A stretch of 64,000 nucleotides of DNA from CTSOIL-112 sp964293815 (GTDB lineage: Bacteria; Pseudomonadota; Gammaproteobacteria; Burkholderiales; Burkholderiaceae): NCBI GenBank assembly GCA_964293815.1, contig CAXYYC010000006.1, forward strand, positions 1 to 64,000, read 5' to 3'. Positions 35,228 to 43,863 of this stretch are shown in pieces (position 1 is the stretch's first letter; each line of letters begins with the position of its first letter). A program made the translations under genes and the position numbers. The notes under the pieces are model-generated. The model searched no databases and was not told the DNA's origin. It saw only the letters and a list, made by a program, of their open reading frames with translations.

Positions 35228-35872
35228 TCATAGCTCGACGTTATCGCTCTTGTCCCTGTTGCACGCAAAGCAAGTAAGCCGGATATTTTGCTCTTCTGAG
35301 CTACCTCCTTTTGCAACAGGAATGATGTGATCAAATTCCAACTCATCGTCCCGTAGATGTTTGCTGCATTCTTGACATGTGTAGTTGTCTCTACGAGCCA
35401 CGCGCATTTTTAATTTGAAAGGAAGATAGCGCCCGCTGCGCCTCTCTTCGGACGTTTCGGTGAACCCCTCGGCAGCAAAAACAACGGGGCAGATATGGCC
35501 AAATACTGTGCACTTCATCTCCGCAATTTCTTCTGGGATGACTTGGACGTAATTGGCTTCGTTAAATGAAGCGACCATTTTCTCGAATATCTTTTTTCGC
35601 TCTCGATCCAACGGCTTGGCGTCTTTGCCTTCACCGTATGTGCTTTTTGCAAGACAGTTTTTAAGGTATGCGTGATGTTTCTTAGCTTCGTCTAAAAGTG
35701 GTGGCAATAGCGGTGAACTTTCCACGAGTGGGCCATATGGACAGTATTTCAGCTCCCAGCAAGGCTTGCAGACACGAGAGGACATTTCCTTCCACTTCGA
35801 AAGAACCTCCTTATCCGACTCTTCAGGGCCAAAACCAAGAAGTATCTTAATCTTCGGATCTATTGCAGACAT
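35228..35872 (-). CDS. HNH endonuclease domain protein
   Basis: This is a 214-residue protein whose C-terminal 55 residues are a clear HNH domain: RRDNYTCQECSKHLRDDELEFDHIIPVAKGGSSEEQNIRLTCFACNRDKSD. The Asp-His pair, the Asn, and two CxxC zinc pairs are all present. The N-terminal 150 residues include another Cys cluster (CKPCWELKYCPYGP) and are not recognised. GTTAGCC lies just upstream of the ATG (35879-35885 on the plus strand), as at a cassette boundary, and the attC-like site follows the stop. It is probably an integron cassette gene; the target of the nuclease is unknown. Confidence 0.82.
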   Translation of the reverse strand: MSAIDPKIKILLGFGPEESDKEVLSKWKEMSSRVCKPCWELKYCPYGPLVESSPLLPPLLDEAKKHHAYLKNCLAKSTYGEGKDAKPLDRERKKIFEKMVASFNEANYVQVIPEEIAEMKCTVFGHICPVVFAAEGFTETSEERRSGRYLPFKLKMRVARRDNYTCQECSKHLRDDELEFDHIIPVAKGGSSEEQNIRLTCFACNRDKSDNVEL

Positions 35873-35878
35873 GATGAA

Positions 35879-35945
35879 GGCTAACTATTGTTATGTGTCG
35901 TTACATGTCAAATAACATTCTTGAGTTTGACGCATAACACACTGT
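35879..35945 (-). other. Possible cassette boundary / attI- or attC-like remnant
   Basis: Read leftward, this stretch ends in AGTTAGCC just before the HNH gene. It contains an imperfect inverted repeat (GTTA-N3-GTCAAA and TTTGAC-N3-TAAC). It lacks a well-formed attC hairpin. A TTGACA on the minus strand could be a -35 box, but no good -10 follows. The stretch 35946-36077 between it and mgtE shows nothing else. No integrase gene is near. Confidence 0.3.
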
Positions 35946-36077
35946 AAAAAACATAAAACATTGGTTTTAAATTAAAAGATCAAAAACATGTGTGCGCAAT
36001 TAGTCATCGCTTTGAACACAAACAGTCATCACTCAATTGCCCCAATGCACTTCAAGCACAACCCCACTCAACTTCAT

Positions 36078-37568
36078 TTACAACAAAAACACCGTTGCCA
36101 ATCCCAAGAAAATCAAAAACCCCATCGTATCAGTGGCAAAGGTCAGCAATACACTCGATCCCACCGCAGGGTCTTTGCCGAATTTTTCGCGCATGATCGG
36201 CACAAACATCCCCACGCTGACACCGACCAGCATATTGCACACCATCGAGGCCATCATCACGGCGGCAAGCGAGATGCTGTCTGAAATCAGGTAGGCGAAA
36301 ATCGCGGCGATGACGCCGCCGGCCAAGCCCGCCAGTACGGTCACGGAGAGTTCTTTTTTAATCAAATCGCGCACATTGGAGCTGGTAATCTGTCCCAAAG
36401 CGAGCGCGCGAATCACCAGCGTCATGGTTTGGTTGCCCGAGTTGCCGCCAATCCCTGCGACGATGGACATGAGGAAGGCGAGTACGACGATGTGCGCCAC
36501 GGTGTTTTCAAAGCGCGAGGCGACGTAGGAGGCGAAACCGGCGGTGCAGAGATTGACCAGCAGCCACGGCGCGCGGTTGCGCACGGCGTTGATCACGCTG
36601 GAGAAAATATCTTGTTCTTCTTTCAAACCGACTTGCGCGAGGACATCGGCGTCACCCTGCTCACGAATCGCGTCAACGACTTCGTCAATGGTGAGCCGCC
36701 CGACCAAGCGCCCTTGCCCATCGACCACGGGCGCGCTAACCAAGTCATAACGCTCGAATGCCTGCGCCGCGTCGTCCATTTCGTCCAGCGGATTAAGCTG
36801 AAACACTTCTTTGCGCATGACGTCGCCGACCAGCACATCGGGCTGATTGACCAATAGGCGGTTCAAACTCAAGCGCCCGAGAAATAGGTTTTCATCATCG
36901 ACGACGAAAATTTGATCGGTTTGCTCAGGCAATGCGTCCATGCCGCGTAATTGACGCAAAACCATGTCTAAAGTGACGCTCGGCGAGGTGGTCAGCATAT
37001 CGTAGTCCATCGCTGCGCCGACCGCGTCGTCGGGGTAACTCATCGCGGCGCGTAACTGCGCACGCTCTTCGAGCGGTAGACTTTCCGCAACCTCTTCGAC
37101 CACTTCGCGCGGTAAGTCGTCGGCCAAATCGGCGATCTCGTCGGTATCGAGGTTTTTCGTGGCCGCCACCATCTCTTGGCGGCTCATATTGGCAATCAGC
37201 GTTTCACGCACCGAGTCGGAAACTTCGAGCAAAATGTCACCGTCACGCTCGGGATCGACCAAACCCCAAACGTGCAGACGATCATCCAGCGGCAAAGCTT
37301 CGAGCACATAGGCTATATCCGCAGGGTGCAGGCCATCGAGCACCCAACGCATTTCAGTATCCGCGTGCGCATTGACCGTCATCAGCTCATTCATATCGGT
37401 GACCGTACCGCGTATGTGTGCTTCGCGCCAATCCAACAAGGTATGCACCATATCGAGCGCCTGAGCAGCCTGCTCGGTCTCGAAATGTTGCTCCGGCTCC
37501 ATTTTGGATTTGCCGTCCTGTTCATCCAGCGGATTGTTCGGATCGAAGATTTTGTCTGAATCGGCCAT
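36078..37568 (-). CDS. mgtE: Magnesium transporter MgtE
   Basis: MgtE is a Mg2+ channel gated by cytosolic Mg2+. The 496-residue protein has an N-terminal superhelical domain (ALPLDDRLHVWGLVDPERDGDIL... ADLADDLPREVVEEVAESLP), a CBS pair at about 200-325 (ILTVDD-like blocks and FERYDLVSAPVVDGQGRLVGRLTIDEVVDAI), and five C-terminal helices. MSIVAGIGGNSGNQTMTLVIRALA matches the pore region. I start at the ATG at 37568; a GTG 12 bases upstream is also possible. It is leftward, after an EamA transporter gene with a small gap. Confidence 0.94.
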   Translation of the reverse strand: MADSDKIFDPNNPLDEQDGKSKMEPEQHFETEQAAQALDMVHTLLDWREAHIRGTVTDMNELMTVNAHADTEMRWVLDGLHPADIAYVLEALPLDDRLHVWGLVDPERDGDILLEVSDSVRETLIANMSRQEMVAATKNLDTDEIADLADDLPREVVEEVAESLPLEERAQLRAAMSYPDDAVGAAMDYDMLTTSPSVTLDMVLRQLRGMDALPEQTDQIFVVDDENLFLGRLSLNRLLVNQPDVLVGDVMRKEVFQLNPLDEMDDAAQAFERYDLVSAPVVDGQGRLVGRLTIDEVVDAIREQGDADVLAQVGLKEEQDIFSSVINAVRNRAPWLLVNLCTAGFASYVASRFENTVAHIVVLAFLMSIVAGIGGNSGNQTMTLVIRALALGQITSSNVRDLIKKELSVTVLAGLAGGVIAAIFAYLISDSISLAAVMMASMVCNMLVGVSVGMFVPIMREKFGKDPAVGSSVLLTFATDTMGFLIFLGLATVFLL

Positions 37569-37591
37569 ATTTTTATTCACATAATTCGTTA

Positions 37592-38542
37592 TTAATGTGG
37601 GTGCGACTGCTCAGTTGATTTTGAAAACGCCATCAGCACGATTCCCGAGAGCGCACATGCGAACGCCACCGTATGATAAATCGTCCATACCTCACGAAAC
37701 CACGTCACGCCGATGATGGCGGCGGTCAACGGTAACGCAACCGTCATCACACCGGCGCGGTTAGCGGGTATCCATTTTAAACCATTAAACCACAACCACG
37801 GCGCAATTTGGCTCGCCGCAACCGCGTAAAACACCATCAACGCCCAACGTGCAACGGAGATCTGCGACCACGCCACATCGCCCAGTTGGGTCAGCGCCAA
37901 AGGCGTGGTCAAAATCAGTCCGAAAGTATTCATCGCCACCGCCACCTGCTTGGGCGAATAGCCTTTGCTCAAATATTTCGCGCCGACCACATAAAACGCC
38001 TCGCACAGCAACGCACCCACCATCATCGTATTGCCCAGCAGTGACTGCCCCGCATCGTTCTTATTCAAGCTCAAACTCATCACGCCCAATACCGCCAGCA
38101 TGATAGTCAAGCCACCGCTTCGGGTCAAATGCTCGCGCAGCACCCACGCCGAAATCAGCGCAATCACCGCAGGCAGCAAGCTCATAATGATGCCCGCCGC
38201 CGTCGCCGAGGTATGCGCCACGCCGTACAGCATACAAAGCGTGAACAAAAAATTGCCAAAAAACGACATGCCGAACAATACCCAGCGGTCATGGCGCGGC
38301 ACTTGCGCGACCTTGCCACGCCAAGTCAAAAGCCACGGCGCCATGAACAGCGCCGCGATCAAGAAGCGCACCCACGCCAGCGCAAACGGCGGAAACACCG
38401 TGAGCAGTTCTTTAGACAGCGCGACATACGCACCGACCAGCATCATAGACACAGCCAGCGCGGCGTAAGCCGTCGGCTTACCCCAATGCTGCGGATTCAA
38501 ACCCGCAAAGCGCGATGGTAACGGTTCTGTATGACGCGCCAA
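37592..38542 (-). CDS. EamA (DMT) family transporter
   Basis: This is a 316-residue inner-membrane protein with ten predicted helices arranged as two EamA repeats. The first repeat includes PPFALAWVRFLIAALFMAPWLL and TSATAAGIIMSLLPAVIALISAWVLREH; the second ends with ANRAGVMTVALPLTAAIIGVTWFREVWT. Members export amino acids or other metabolites, but the substrate cannot be read here. The start overlaps nothing and its stop lies 24 bases before the mgtE start, so a shared transcript with mtgA and aroE upstream is possible. Confidence 0.87.
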   Translation of the reverse strand: MARHTEPLPSRFAGLNPQHWGKPTAYAALAVSMMLVGAYVALSKELLTVFPPFALAWVRFLIAALFMAPWLLTWRGKVAQVPRHDRWVLFGMSFFGNFLFTLCMLYGVAHTSATAAGIIMSLLPAVIALISAWVLREHLTRSGGLTIMLAVLGVMSLSLNKNDAGQSLLGNTMMVGALLCEAFYVVGAKYLSKGYSPKQVAVAMNTFGLILTTPLALTQLGDVAWSQISVARWALMVFYAVAASQIAPWLWFNGLKWIPANRAGVMTVALPLTAAIIGVTWFREVWTIYHTVAFACALSGIVLMAFSKSTEQSHPH

Positions 38543-39247
38543 TTAAATCCCCTCGTCATCCGGAATCTGCGCGCCACCCATGCGCCGCAAAATCACGTTC
38601 GCACGCCGTCCGAGATTGCGGTGTTTGCGATTGGCATCATAAAACTTCGGCGCGGGCAACATCACCGCCAGTTTCGCCGCCTGCTGCGCGGTGAGCTGGC
38701 TGGCATCGCGGTTGAAATAATGTCGCGCCGCCGCCTGCGCGCCAAACACGCCCTCGCCCCACTCCACCGAGTTCAGGTAAATTTCGAGGATTTTATCTTT
38801 GGGCAGCATCAGCTCCATGACGTACGTCATGCCGATTTCCTCAGCCTTGCGCAGATAACTGCGGTTGGATGAGAGAAATAGGTTTTTCGTCAACTGCATC
38901 GAGATGGTCGAGCCACCTGAAATGATTTTCCCGCGTCGCTCGTTGCGTTTTTTCGCGGTTTCAATGGCACTCCAATCCACGCCATCATGCTCTACAAAAC
39001 CCGCATCCTCAGAGGTCACCACGGCTTTTTTCAGATTATCCGAAATCTCGCTGTAACTGCGCCAATCGCGTTCTAAAAGAAACTGCCCTTTCGCCGGAAT
39101 CAGGCGCATTTGCTCGGCTTTCATAAACGCCGTGAACGGATGCAAGCCCACGCCGTACAGCGCCAACCACGCCACGCACCACATCTGGAATACCACAAAA
39201 ATCGCGACCAGCGAATAAACATACGGTTTGAGCCAATAACGCCACAT
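38543..39247 (-). CDS. mtgA: Monofunctional peptidoglycan transglycosylase MtgA
   Basis: MtgA polymerises lipid II into glycan strands (GT51 family). The 234-residue protein has one N-terminal membrane helix (YVYSLVAIFVVFQMWCVAWLALYGVG) and the GT51 motifs: TSEDAGFVEHDGVDW with the catalytic Glu, GGSTISMQLTKNLFLS, and EIYLNSVEWGEGVFGAQAAARHYF. I start at the ATG at 39247, 1 base after the aroE stop, which indicates an aroE-mtgA operon. Its stop touches the start of the EamA gene. Confidence 0.95.
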   Translation of the reverse strand: MWRYWLKPYVYSLVAIFVVFQMWCVAWLALYGVGLHPFTAFMKAEQMRLIPAKGQFLLERDWRSYSEISDNLKKAVVTSEDAGFVEHDGVDWSAIETAKKRNERRGKIISGGSTISMQLTKNLFLSSNRSYLRKAEEIGMTYVMELMLPKDKILEIYLNSVEWGEGVFGAQAAARHYFNRDASQLTAQQAAKLAVMLPAPKFYDANRKHRNLGRRANVILRRMGGAQIPDDEGI

Positions 39248-39248
39248 A

Positions 39249-40118
39249 TCACGCCCCACGTTGCAATAACGGCGCCGTGTCGGGTGCAACACCATGCCAG
39301 ATTTCAAAACTTTTTGCCGCCTGCTCAACCAACATGCCCCAGCCATCCGCCGTTTCTGCCCCCTGCGCCTGCGCCCATGCGAGAAACGCCGTTTGCTTGC
39401 CATACATCATGTCATACGCCAGCGCGCCAGAGGCGAATGCCACACCCGATGGCGGATTAAACGCATCGGATAAACCGCTCGCGGTGGCGTTAATCACCAC
39501 ATCATACATATTCAATCTCGCGTCATCCCACGCGCACACCGACACATCGCACGCGCCCACAACCTCGCTGAAATCAGCGTTTTTTTCAATCTCGGCCAAC
39601 CAAGCCTGCGCCTTATCCAAGCTGCGGTTTTTCACTGTGACGCACGCCGGTTGTTCGTTCAAAATTGGACGCAGCACGCCACGCGCGGCTCCGCCCGCAC
39701 CCAGCAGCAGAATATTTTTACCTCTAAGCGCCACACCCAAATTCCGCGTGATGTCACGCACCAAGCCCACACCATCGGTATTATCGGCTTTAACCATCTC
39801 GCCGGAAAAACTCAAAGTATTGCTCGCGCCTGCCCAAACCACATCGGACGAGCGCTCCCGCGCATAGGTAAACGCATCCAATTTAAACGGCACGGTGACG
39901 TTGCAACCACGCAAACCCTGCGCACGCAAAGCATCAACTGTTTGCGTAAAAGCATCGACCGGCGCCAATATGCGTTCGTAACGCAGCGCCATACCAAACT
40001 GCGCAGCAAACTGCGCATGAATTTCAGGCGATTTGCTGTGGGCAATCGGATTGCCAATGACGGCGAAGTAGTGAGCGACTTGATCCATAACTGAGTATTT
40101 GACCGTATTCAAAGACAT
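39249..40118 (-). CDS. aroE: Shikimate dehydrogenase AroE
   Basis: AroE reduces 3-dehydroshikimate to shikimate with NADPH in aromatic amino acid synthesis. The 289-residue protein has the substrate motif NPIAHSKSPEIH, NVTVPFK with the catalytic Lys, NTDGVG, and the nucleotide loop LLGAGGAARGVL. The C-terminal DMMYGKQTAFLAWAQAQGA and GWGMLVEQAAKSFEIWHG are typical. An alternative ATG at 40088 gives a more usual N-terminus (MDQVAHYFAVIG); neither start has a strong ribosome binding site. It is followed by mtgA. Confidence 0.95.
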   Translation of the reverse strand: MSLNTVKYSVMDQVAHYFAVIGNPIAHSKSPEIHAQFAAQFGMALRYERILAPVDAFTQTVDALRAQGLRGCNVTVPFKLDAFTYARERSSDVVWAGASNTLSFSGEMVKADNTDGVGLVRDITRNLGVALRGKNILLLGAGGAARGVLRPILNEQPACVTVKNRSLDKAQAWLAEIEKNADFSEVVGACDVSVCAWDDARLNMYDVVINATASGLSDAFNPPSGVAFASGALAYDMMYGKQTAFLAWAQAQGAETADGWGMLVEQAAKSFEIWHGVAPDTAPLLQRGA

Positions 40119-40218
40119 TTTTTAGTAAATAATTAACCGCCGCATTGTACACCGTGATACAGGTGAAATTACAGATTCATGGCACAAGGATTGGTTTTTC
40201 ATCCGCTCCCGAAAGAAA

Positions 40219-40244
40219 ACCGCCCAAGTTCACTTGGGCGGCGA
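40219..40244 (-). terminator. Terminator-like stem-loop, left member of a duplicated pair
   Basis: CCGCCCAAG (40220-40228) pairs with CTTGGGCGG (40233-40241). Read leftward it is followed by TTTTCTTTC, so it is a good terminator for dcuB transcripts. An identical 26-base copy lies at 40437-40462, on the other side of an R1 repeat, where no T tract follows. Confidence 0.75.
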
Positions 40245-40436
40245 GGCTGTTGACAAAGTGGCACTTTTTCTTAAAAAGAATTCCGTCATTCCCGCATGGT
40301 TTTAGCGGGAATCTAGTTTGTTACTCTAACTTATTGTTTTTATTGGAATCTCTGGATACCCGCCTGCGCGGGTATGACGTTATTTTTTCTTAGATTTTGT
40401 GCTGAAATTCAAGACATGAGGTTTGTCAGCAATCTG
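40245..40436. mobile_element. R1 repeat, full MITE-like copy C with flanking direct repeats
   Basis: This 192-base element lies between identical 26-base stem-loop sequences (40219-40244 and 40437-40462), which look like a target duplication. The left end GGCTGTTGACAAA and the inverted right end GATTGCTGACAAA match at 10 of 13 bases. Inside are a TCATTCCCGC...GCGGGAAT dyad and the TCTGGATACCCGC/GCGGGTAT hairpin. No coding sequence is present. The remaining 40119-40218 region shows nothing I can name. Confidence 0.75.
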
Positions 40437-40462
40437 ACCGCCCAAGTTCACTTGGGCGGCGA
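40437..40462. repeat. Right copy of the duplicated stem-loop
   Basis: These 26 bases are identical to 40219-40244. The copy is the one nearer to the dcuB stop (30 bases), but read leftward it lacks the T tract because R1 intervenes. Confidence 0.85.
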
Positions 40463-40491
40463 CACATCAAACGGTTAAACCCATGTCTGCA

Positions 40492-41877
40492 TCAGACAAA
40501 ACCACGCATACTGGCAAAAATATAACCAAAAATACACGCAGTCGTCACACCGATCAAACCCGGCAAAATAAAACTGTGGTTAATCACAAATTTACCAATA
40601 TGGGTCGTGCCACTGCGGTCAAACTGAATCGCAGCCAAATCACTCGGATAGGTCGGCAAAATATAATAGCCATAGCACGCAGGTGCGAAGGCCACGATCA
40701 CACCCGGCGGCACGCCAATACCCAAGGCCAACGGCACGAAGGCGGCAATCGCGGCGGCTTGCGAGTTCACGAATTTAGAGATCAGAAGCAACATCACCGC
40801 ATAAGTCCAAGGGTGTTGTTGCACCACACCACCCAATAACTCTTTAATCATCGGCGTGTGTACCTCAAACATCGAATCAGCCATCCACGAAATCCCAAAC
40901 ACCGCGACCAAGGCAATCATACCGCTGCGGAAAATTTCGTTTTTACCGATTTTGCTGGCATCCATTTTGGTCAACAGCACCATCAATGCACCCGCCAACA
41001 GCATGAAAATCTGAATGGTATTCACCATGTTCAAACGGGTCAATTTATCTTTAATCATCCAAGCCGGACGCAGATTTTCAAACGCGCCGAGCAAAGCCAC
41101 CACGACAATCGCGCCCAAGAAAATCCACATCGCCATCCAACTCTCACGCGACAGGGTTTTGCCCAACAAAGTCGTTGAGTCACCATAGACATAATTGCGG
41201 TTTTCAGGCACGGAAATGTATTTCTGAAACACCGGATCTTTGTCCAAATCCTTACCACGGAACCAACTGAAAAGACCAATTGCCAACACGCCCATCATGG
41301 ACGCCGGAATGGTGATGGACAGTAAATCCAGATAACCGTTAAAACCATTCAATTTAGTGCCCGCACCCATCAAAAATGCGGTCAAAGACACCACCGCGAC
41401 CGATACCGGACTGGCGATAATCCCGATTTGGGATGAAATTGATGAGGCCGCCATCGGACGCTCAGGACGAATATTATTTTTAATCGCGATATCGTAAATA
41501 ATCGGCAACATCGTGTACACCACATGCCCCGTACCGCACAGCATCGTCAGGAAAAAGGTTGAAAACGGCGCCAAAATACTGATGTATTTCGGATTACGAC
41601 GCAGGGCTTTTTCCGCCAATTGCAACATCACATCCAAACCGCCGCTGGCTTGCAAAGTCGCACTGGCCGCAACCACCGCCAAAATGGTGAGCATCACATC
41701 AACCGCAGGCTTACCCGGTTGAATTTTGAACAAAAACACCAGCATGAATAAACCGATACCGCCGAGTAAACCGAGCGCGATACCGCCTTTTTTCGCACCA
41801 TAGAACAAACACACCAACACAACCGCCAATTGGATGGCAAATTGTGTACTCTCACTTAAATTGGTTAAAAAGTCCAT
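40492..41877 (-). CDS. dcuB: Anaerobic C4-dicarboxylate transporter DcuB
   Basis: DcuB exchanges fumarate for succinate across the inner membrane during fumarate respiration. The 461-residue protein matches the E. coli DcuB pattern throughout: VCLFYGAKKGGIALGLLGGIG, MLCGTGHVVYTMLPIIYDIAIKNNIRPERPMAASSI, LFSWFRGKDLDKDPVFQKYISVPENRNYVYGD, and CYGYYILPTYPSDLAAIQFDRSGTTHIGKFVINHSFILPG. I start at the ATG at 41877, preceded by GAGGAG; the longer frame adds 12 residues. Its presence suggests growth with fumarate as an electron acceptor. It is leftward and diverges from ahcY. Confidence 0.95.
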   Translation of the reverse strand: MDFLTNLSESTQFAIQLAVVLVCLFYGAKKGGIALGLLGGIGLFMLVFLFKIQPGKPAVDVMLTILAVVAASATLQASGGLDVMLQLAEKALRRNPKYISILAPFSTFFLTMLCGTGHVVYTMLPIIYDIAIKNNIRPERPMAASSISSQIGIIASPVSVAVVSLTAFLMGAGTKLNGFNGYLDLLSITIPASMMGVLAIGLFSWFRGKDLDKDPVFQKYISVPENRNYVYGDSTTLLGKTLSRESWMAMWIFLGAIVVVALLGAFENLRPAWMIKDKLTRLNMVNTIQIFMLLAGALMVLLTKMDASKIGKNEIFRSGMIALVAVFGISWMADSMFEVHTPMIKELLGGVVQQHPWTYAVMLLLISKFVNSQAAAIAAFVPLALGIGVPPGVIVAFAPACYGYYILPTYPSDLAAIQFDRSGTTHIGKFVINHSFILPGLIGVTTACIFGYIFASMRGFV

Positions 41878-42062
41878 TGTTTTTCTCCTCTGAACGATAT
41901 TTGGCATGACCAAAATACCATTTAGATTATACGCCTGAGATTACTGAGTTTTGCAGAAACATATATTAAAGTTATTGATAAATGTAGATAATATTTTTAT
42001 TAAAAACCATTGATTTGGTAACTTTTTTGTACAAAAACCGATATCCTTTAACCCCTTATTTG

Positions 42063-42071
42063 TGGTATAAT
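42063..42071 (+). promoter_or_regulatory. Extended -10 promoter of ahcY
   Basis: TGGTATAAT (42063-42071) is an extended -10 box. No strong -35 is seen. The SAH riboswitch begins about 11 bases further on, so this is the likely start of the riboswitch transcript. Confidence 0.7.
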
Positions 42072-42081
42072 TCGCGCCGCC

Positions 42082-42160
42082 CATCGAGGAGCGTTGCATC
42101 GGTTTTTAATACATATCCGACAGGCTCGATGAGACGCAAAAACATTTCAACGACGCTCAC
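42082..42160 (+). promoter_or_regulatory. SAH riboswitch
   Basis: The conserved SAH riboswitch blocks occur in order: CGAGGAGCGTTGC (42085-42097), CAGGCTCGATGAGACGC (42121-42137) and CAACGACGCTCAC (42148-42160). GAGGAGCG and CGCTC can form the closing stem, and GAGG/CGAGC-type pairing forms the pseudoknot region. It lies 110 bases upstream of ahcY, the usual target. SAH binding is known to raise expression of this enzyme, so the cell clears SAH when it builds up. Confidence 0.92.
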
Positions 42161-42269
42161 TTTGACACTTTTTATGGTTAGATCATCAAGTGGTTTGAGT
42201 GAGCGAATCTTAAGTCCTCCTTAACATTCCCCCACTGCTTCGCCACGCACTATTTATATGGAGCAGACT

Positions 42270-43670
42270 ATGTACATCACCGAAAACGCGCACATCGCCG
42301 ACATCGCATTGGCTGACTGGGGCCGCAAAGAACTCAATATTGCCGAAACCGAAATGCCGGGTCTGATGGCGCTGCGCAAAGAATATGGCACCACGCAACC
42401 GCTCAAAGGCGCGCGCATTGCTGGTTCATTACACATGACCATCCAAACCGCGGCATTGATTGAGACATTGCAAGCGCTCGGCGCAGAAGTTCGCTGGGTC
42501 TCATGCAATATTTTCTCAACGCAGGATCACGCCGCAGCAGCCATCGTTGCCAAAGGGACGCCGGTGTTCGCCTACAAAGGTGAATCACTCGAAGACTACT
42601 GGGCATTCACGCACAAAATTTTTGACTGGGGCAATGGTCAATACGCCAATATGATTTTGGACGACGGCGGCGACGCAACCATGTTGCTGATCCTCGGTGC
42701 GAAAGCGGAAAAAGATTTGAGCGTTTTGGACAAACCGACTTCGCACGAAGAAACCATCCTGTTCGCCGCGATTCGTGAGCAATTGAAAACCGCGCCTAAT
42801 TGGTATTCCACCCGTTTGGCGAGTATCCAAGGCGTGACCGAGGAAACCACCACTGGCGTGAAACGTTTGTATCAAATGCAAAAAGACGGCGTACTGCCGT
42901 TCCCTGCAATCAACGTCAACGATTCGGTAACTAAATCGAAATTTGACAATCTATACGGCTGCCGCGAATCGCTGGTTGACGGTATCAAACGCGCCACCGA
43001 CGTGATGATCGCGGGCAAAATCGCCGTGGTATGCGGCTACGGCGATGTGGGTAAAGGCTCGGCGCAATCCTTACGCGGCCTCGGCGCAACCGTTTGGGTC
43101 ACAGAAATCGACCCGATTTGCGCACTGCAAGCAGCGATGGAAGGCTATCGTGTGGTCACGTTGGACGATGTGGTCAATATCGCCGACATTTTCGTCACCA
43201 CCACAGGCAACAAAGACATCATCACCGCCGCGCACATGGCAAACATGCGCGATCAAGCGATTGTCTGCAACATCGGCCACTTTGACAACGAAATTGACGT
43301 TGCGGGTATCAAAGGCTTGCAGTGGGAAAACATCAAACCACAAGTCGATCACATCATTTTCCCTGATGGCAAACGCATTATTTTGCTGGCCGAAGGCCGC
43401 CTGATTAACCTCGGCTGCGCCACCGGTCACCCGTCGTTCGTGATGAGTAACTCGTTCACTAACCAAACCTTGGCGCAAATCGAATTGTTCCAAAATGGTG
43501 CTCAATACAACAATGAAGTCTATGTTTTGCCCAAACATTTGGATGAAAAGGTGGCGCGCTTGCACTTAGAGCGCATCGGTGCGAAACTAACTGTGCTGAC
43601 GCAGGAACAAGCGGATTACATTGGCGTTAAGGTTGAAGGCCCTTATAAGCCCGATCATTACCGTTACTAA
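42270..43670 (+). CDS. ahcY: S-adenosylhomocysteine hydrolase
   Basis: AhcY splits S-adenosylhomocysteine into adenosine and homocysteine, keeping methyltransferases free of product inhibition. The 466-residue protein is complete: GSLHMTIQTAALIETLQALGAEVRWVSCNIFSTQDHAAAA, LYGCRESLVDGIKRATDVMIAGKIAVVCGYGDVGKG (NAD loop) and the C-terminal KVEGPYKPDHYRY. I start at the ATG at 42270, because GGAG at 42260-42263 sits 6 bases before it; the upstream ATG at 42258 overlaps that site. It heads the ahcY/holin-like/tlyA/metF methyl-cycle block. Confidence 0.97.
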   Translation: MYITENAHIADIALADWGRKELNIAETEMPGLMALRKEYGTTQPLKGARIAGSLHMTIQTAALIETLQALGAEVRWVSCNIFSTQDHAAAAIVAKGTPVFAYKGESLEDYWAFTHKIFDWGNGQYANMILDDGGDATMLLILGAKAEKDLSVLDKPTSHEETILFAAIREQLKTAPNWYSTRLASIQGVTEETTTGVKRLYQMQKDGVLPFPAINVNDSVTKSKFDNLYGCRESLVDGIKRATDVMIAGKIAVVCGYGDVGKGSAQSLRGLGATVWVTEIDPICALQAAMEGYRVVTLDDVVNIADIFVTTTGNKDIITAAHMANMRDQAIVCNIGHFDNEIDVAGIKGLQWENIKPQVDHIIFPDGKRIILLAEGRLINLGCATGHPSFVMSNSFTNQTLAQIELFQNGAQYNNEVYVLPKHLDEKVARLHLERIGAKLTVLTQEQADYIGVKVEGPYKPDHYRY

Positions 43671-43720
43671 ACCCATCGGAAAAAGTAAGGTTTTAATTGT
43701 TTCGGCTTGATTCAGTTTGT

Positions 43721-43752
43721 CCATTTTGTCAGGGGAAACCCTGACAAAATGG
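43721..43752. repeat. Perfect 14-bp hairpin with GAAA loop after ahcY
   Basis: CCATTTTGTCAGGG (43721-43734) pairs fully with 43739-43752 around a GAAA tetraloop. No T tract follows on either side. It could stabilise or end the ahcY transcript, or be a protein or RNA binding site. Confidence 0.6.
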
Positions 43753-43863
43753 CATGATGAAACCAATACTGTTATGATCGTTGTGCTTTTTGGGCTTAAA
43801 AACACACCGTTTTCAATCATATTTTTCAGCTGGAATCTATTCATCTAACACAGGAGAACACTT

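Noticed and set aside
35990..36294. Small rightward frames near 36 kb as cassette genes
   Set aside because: They overlap the 3' end of mgtE on the other strand and have no family features or attC site.
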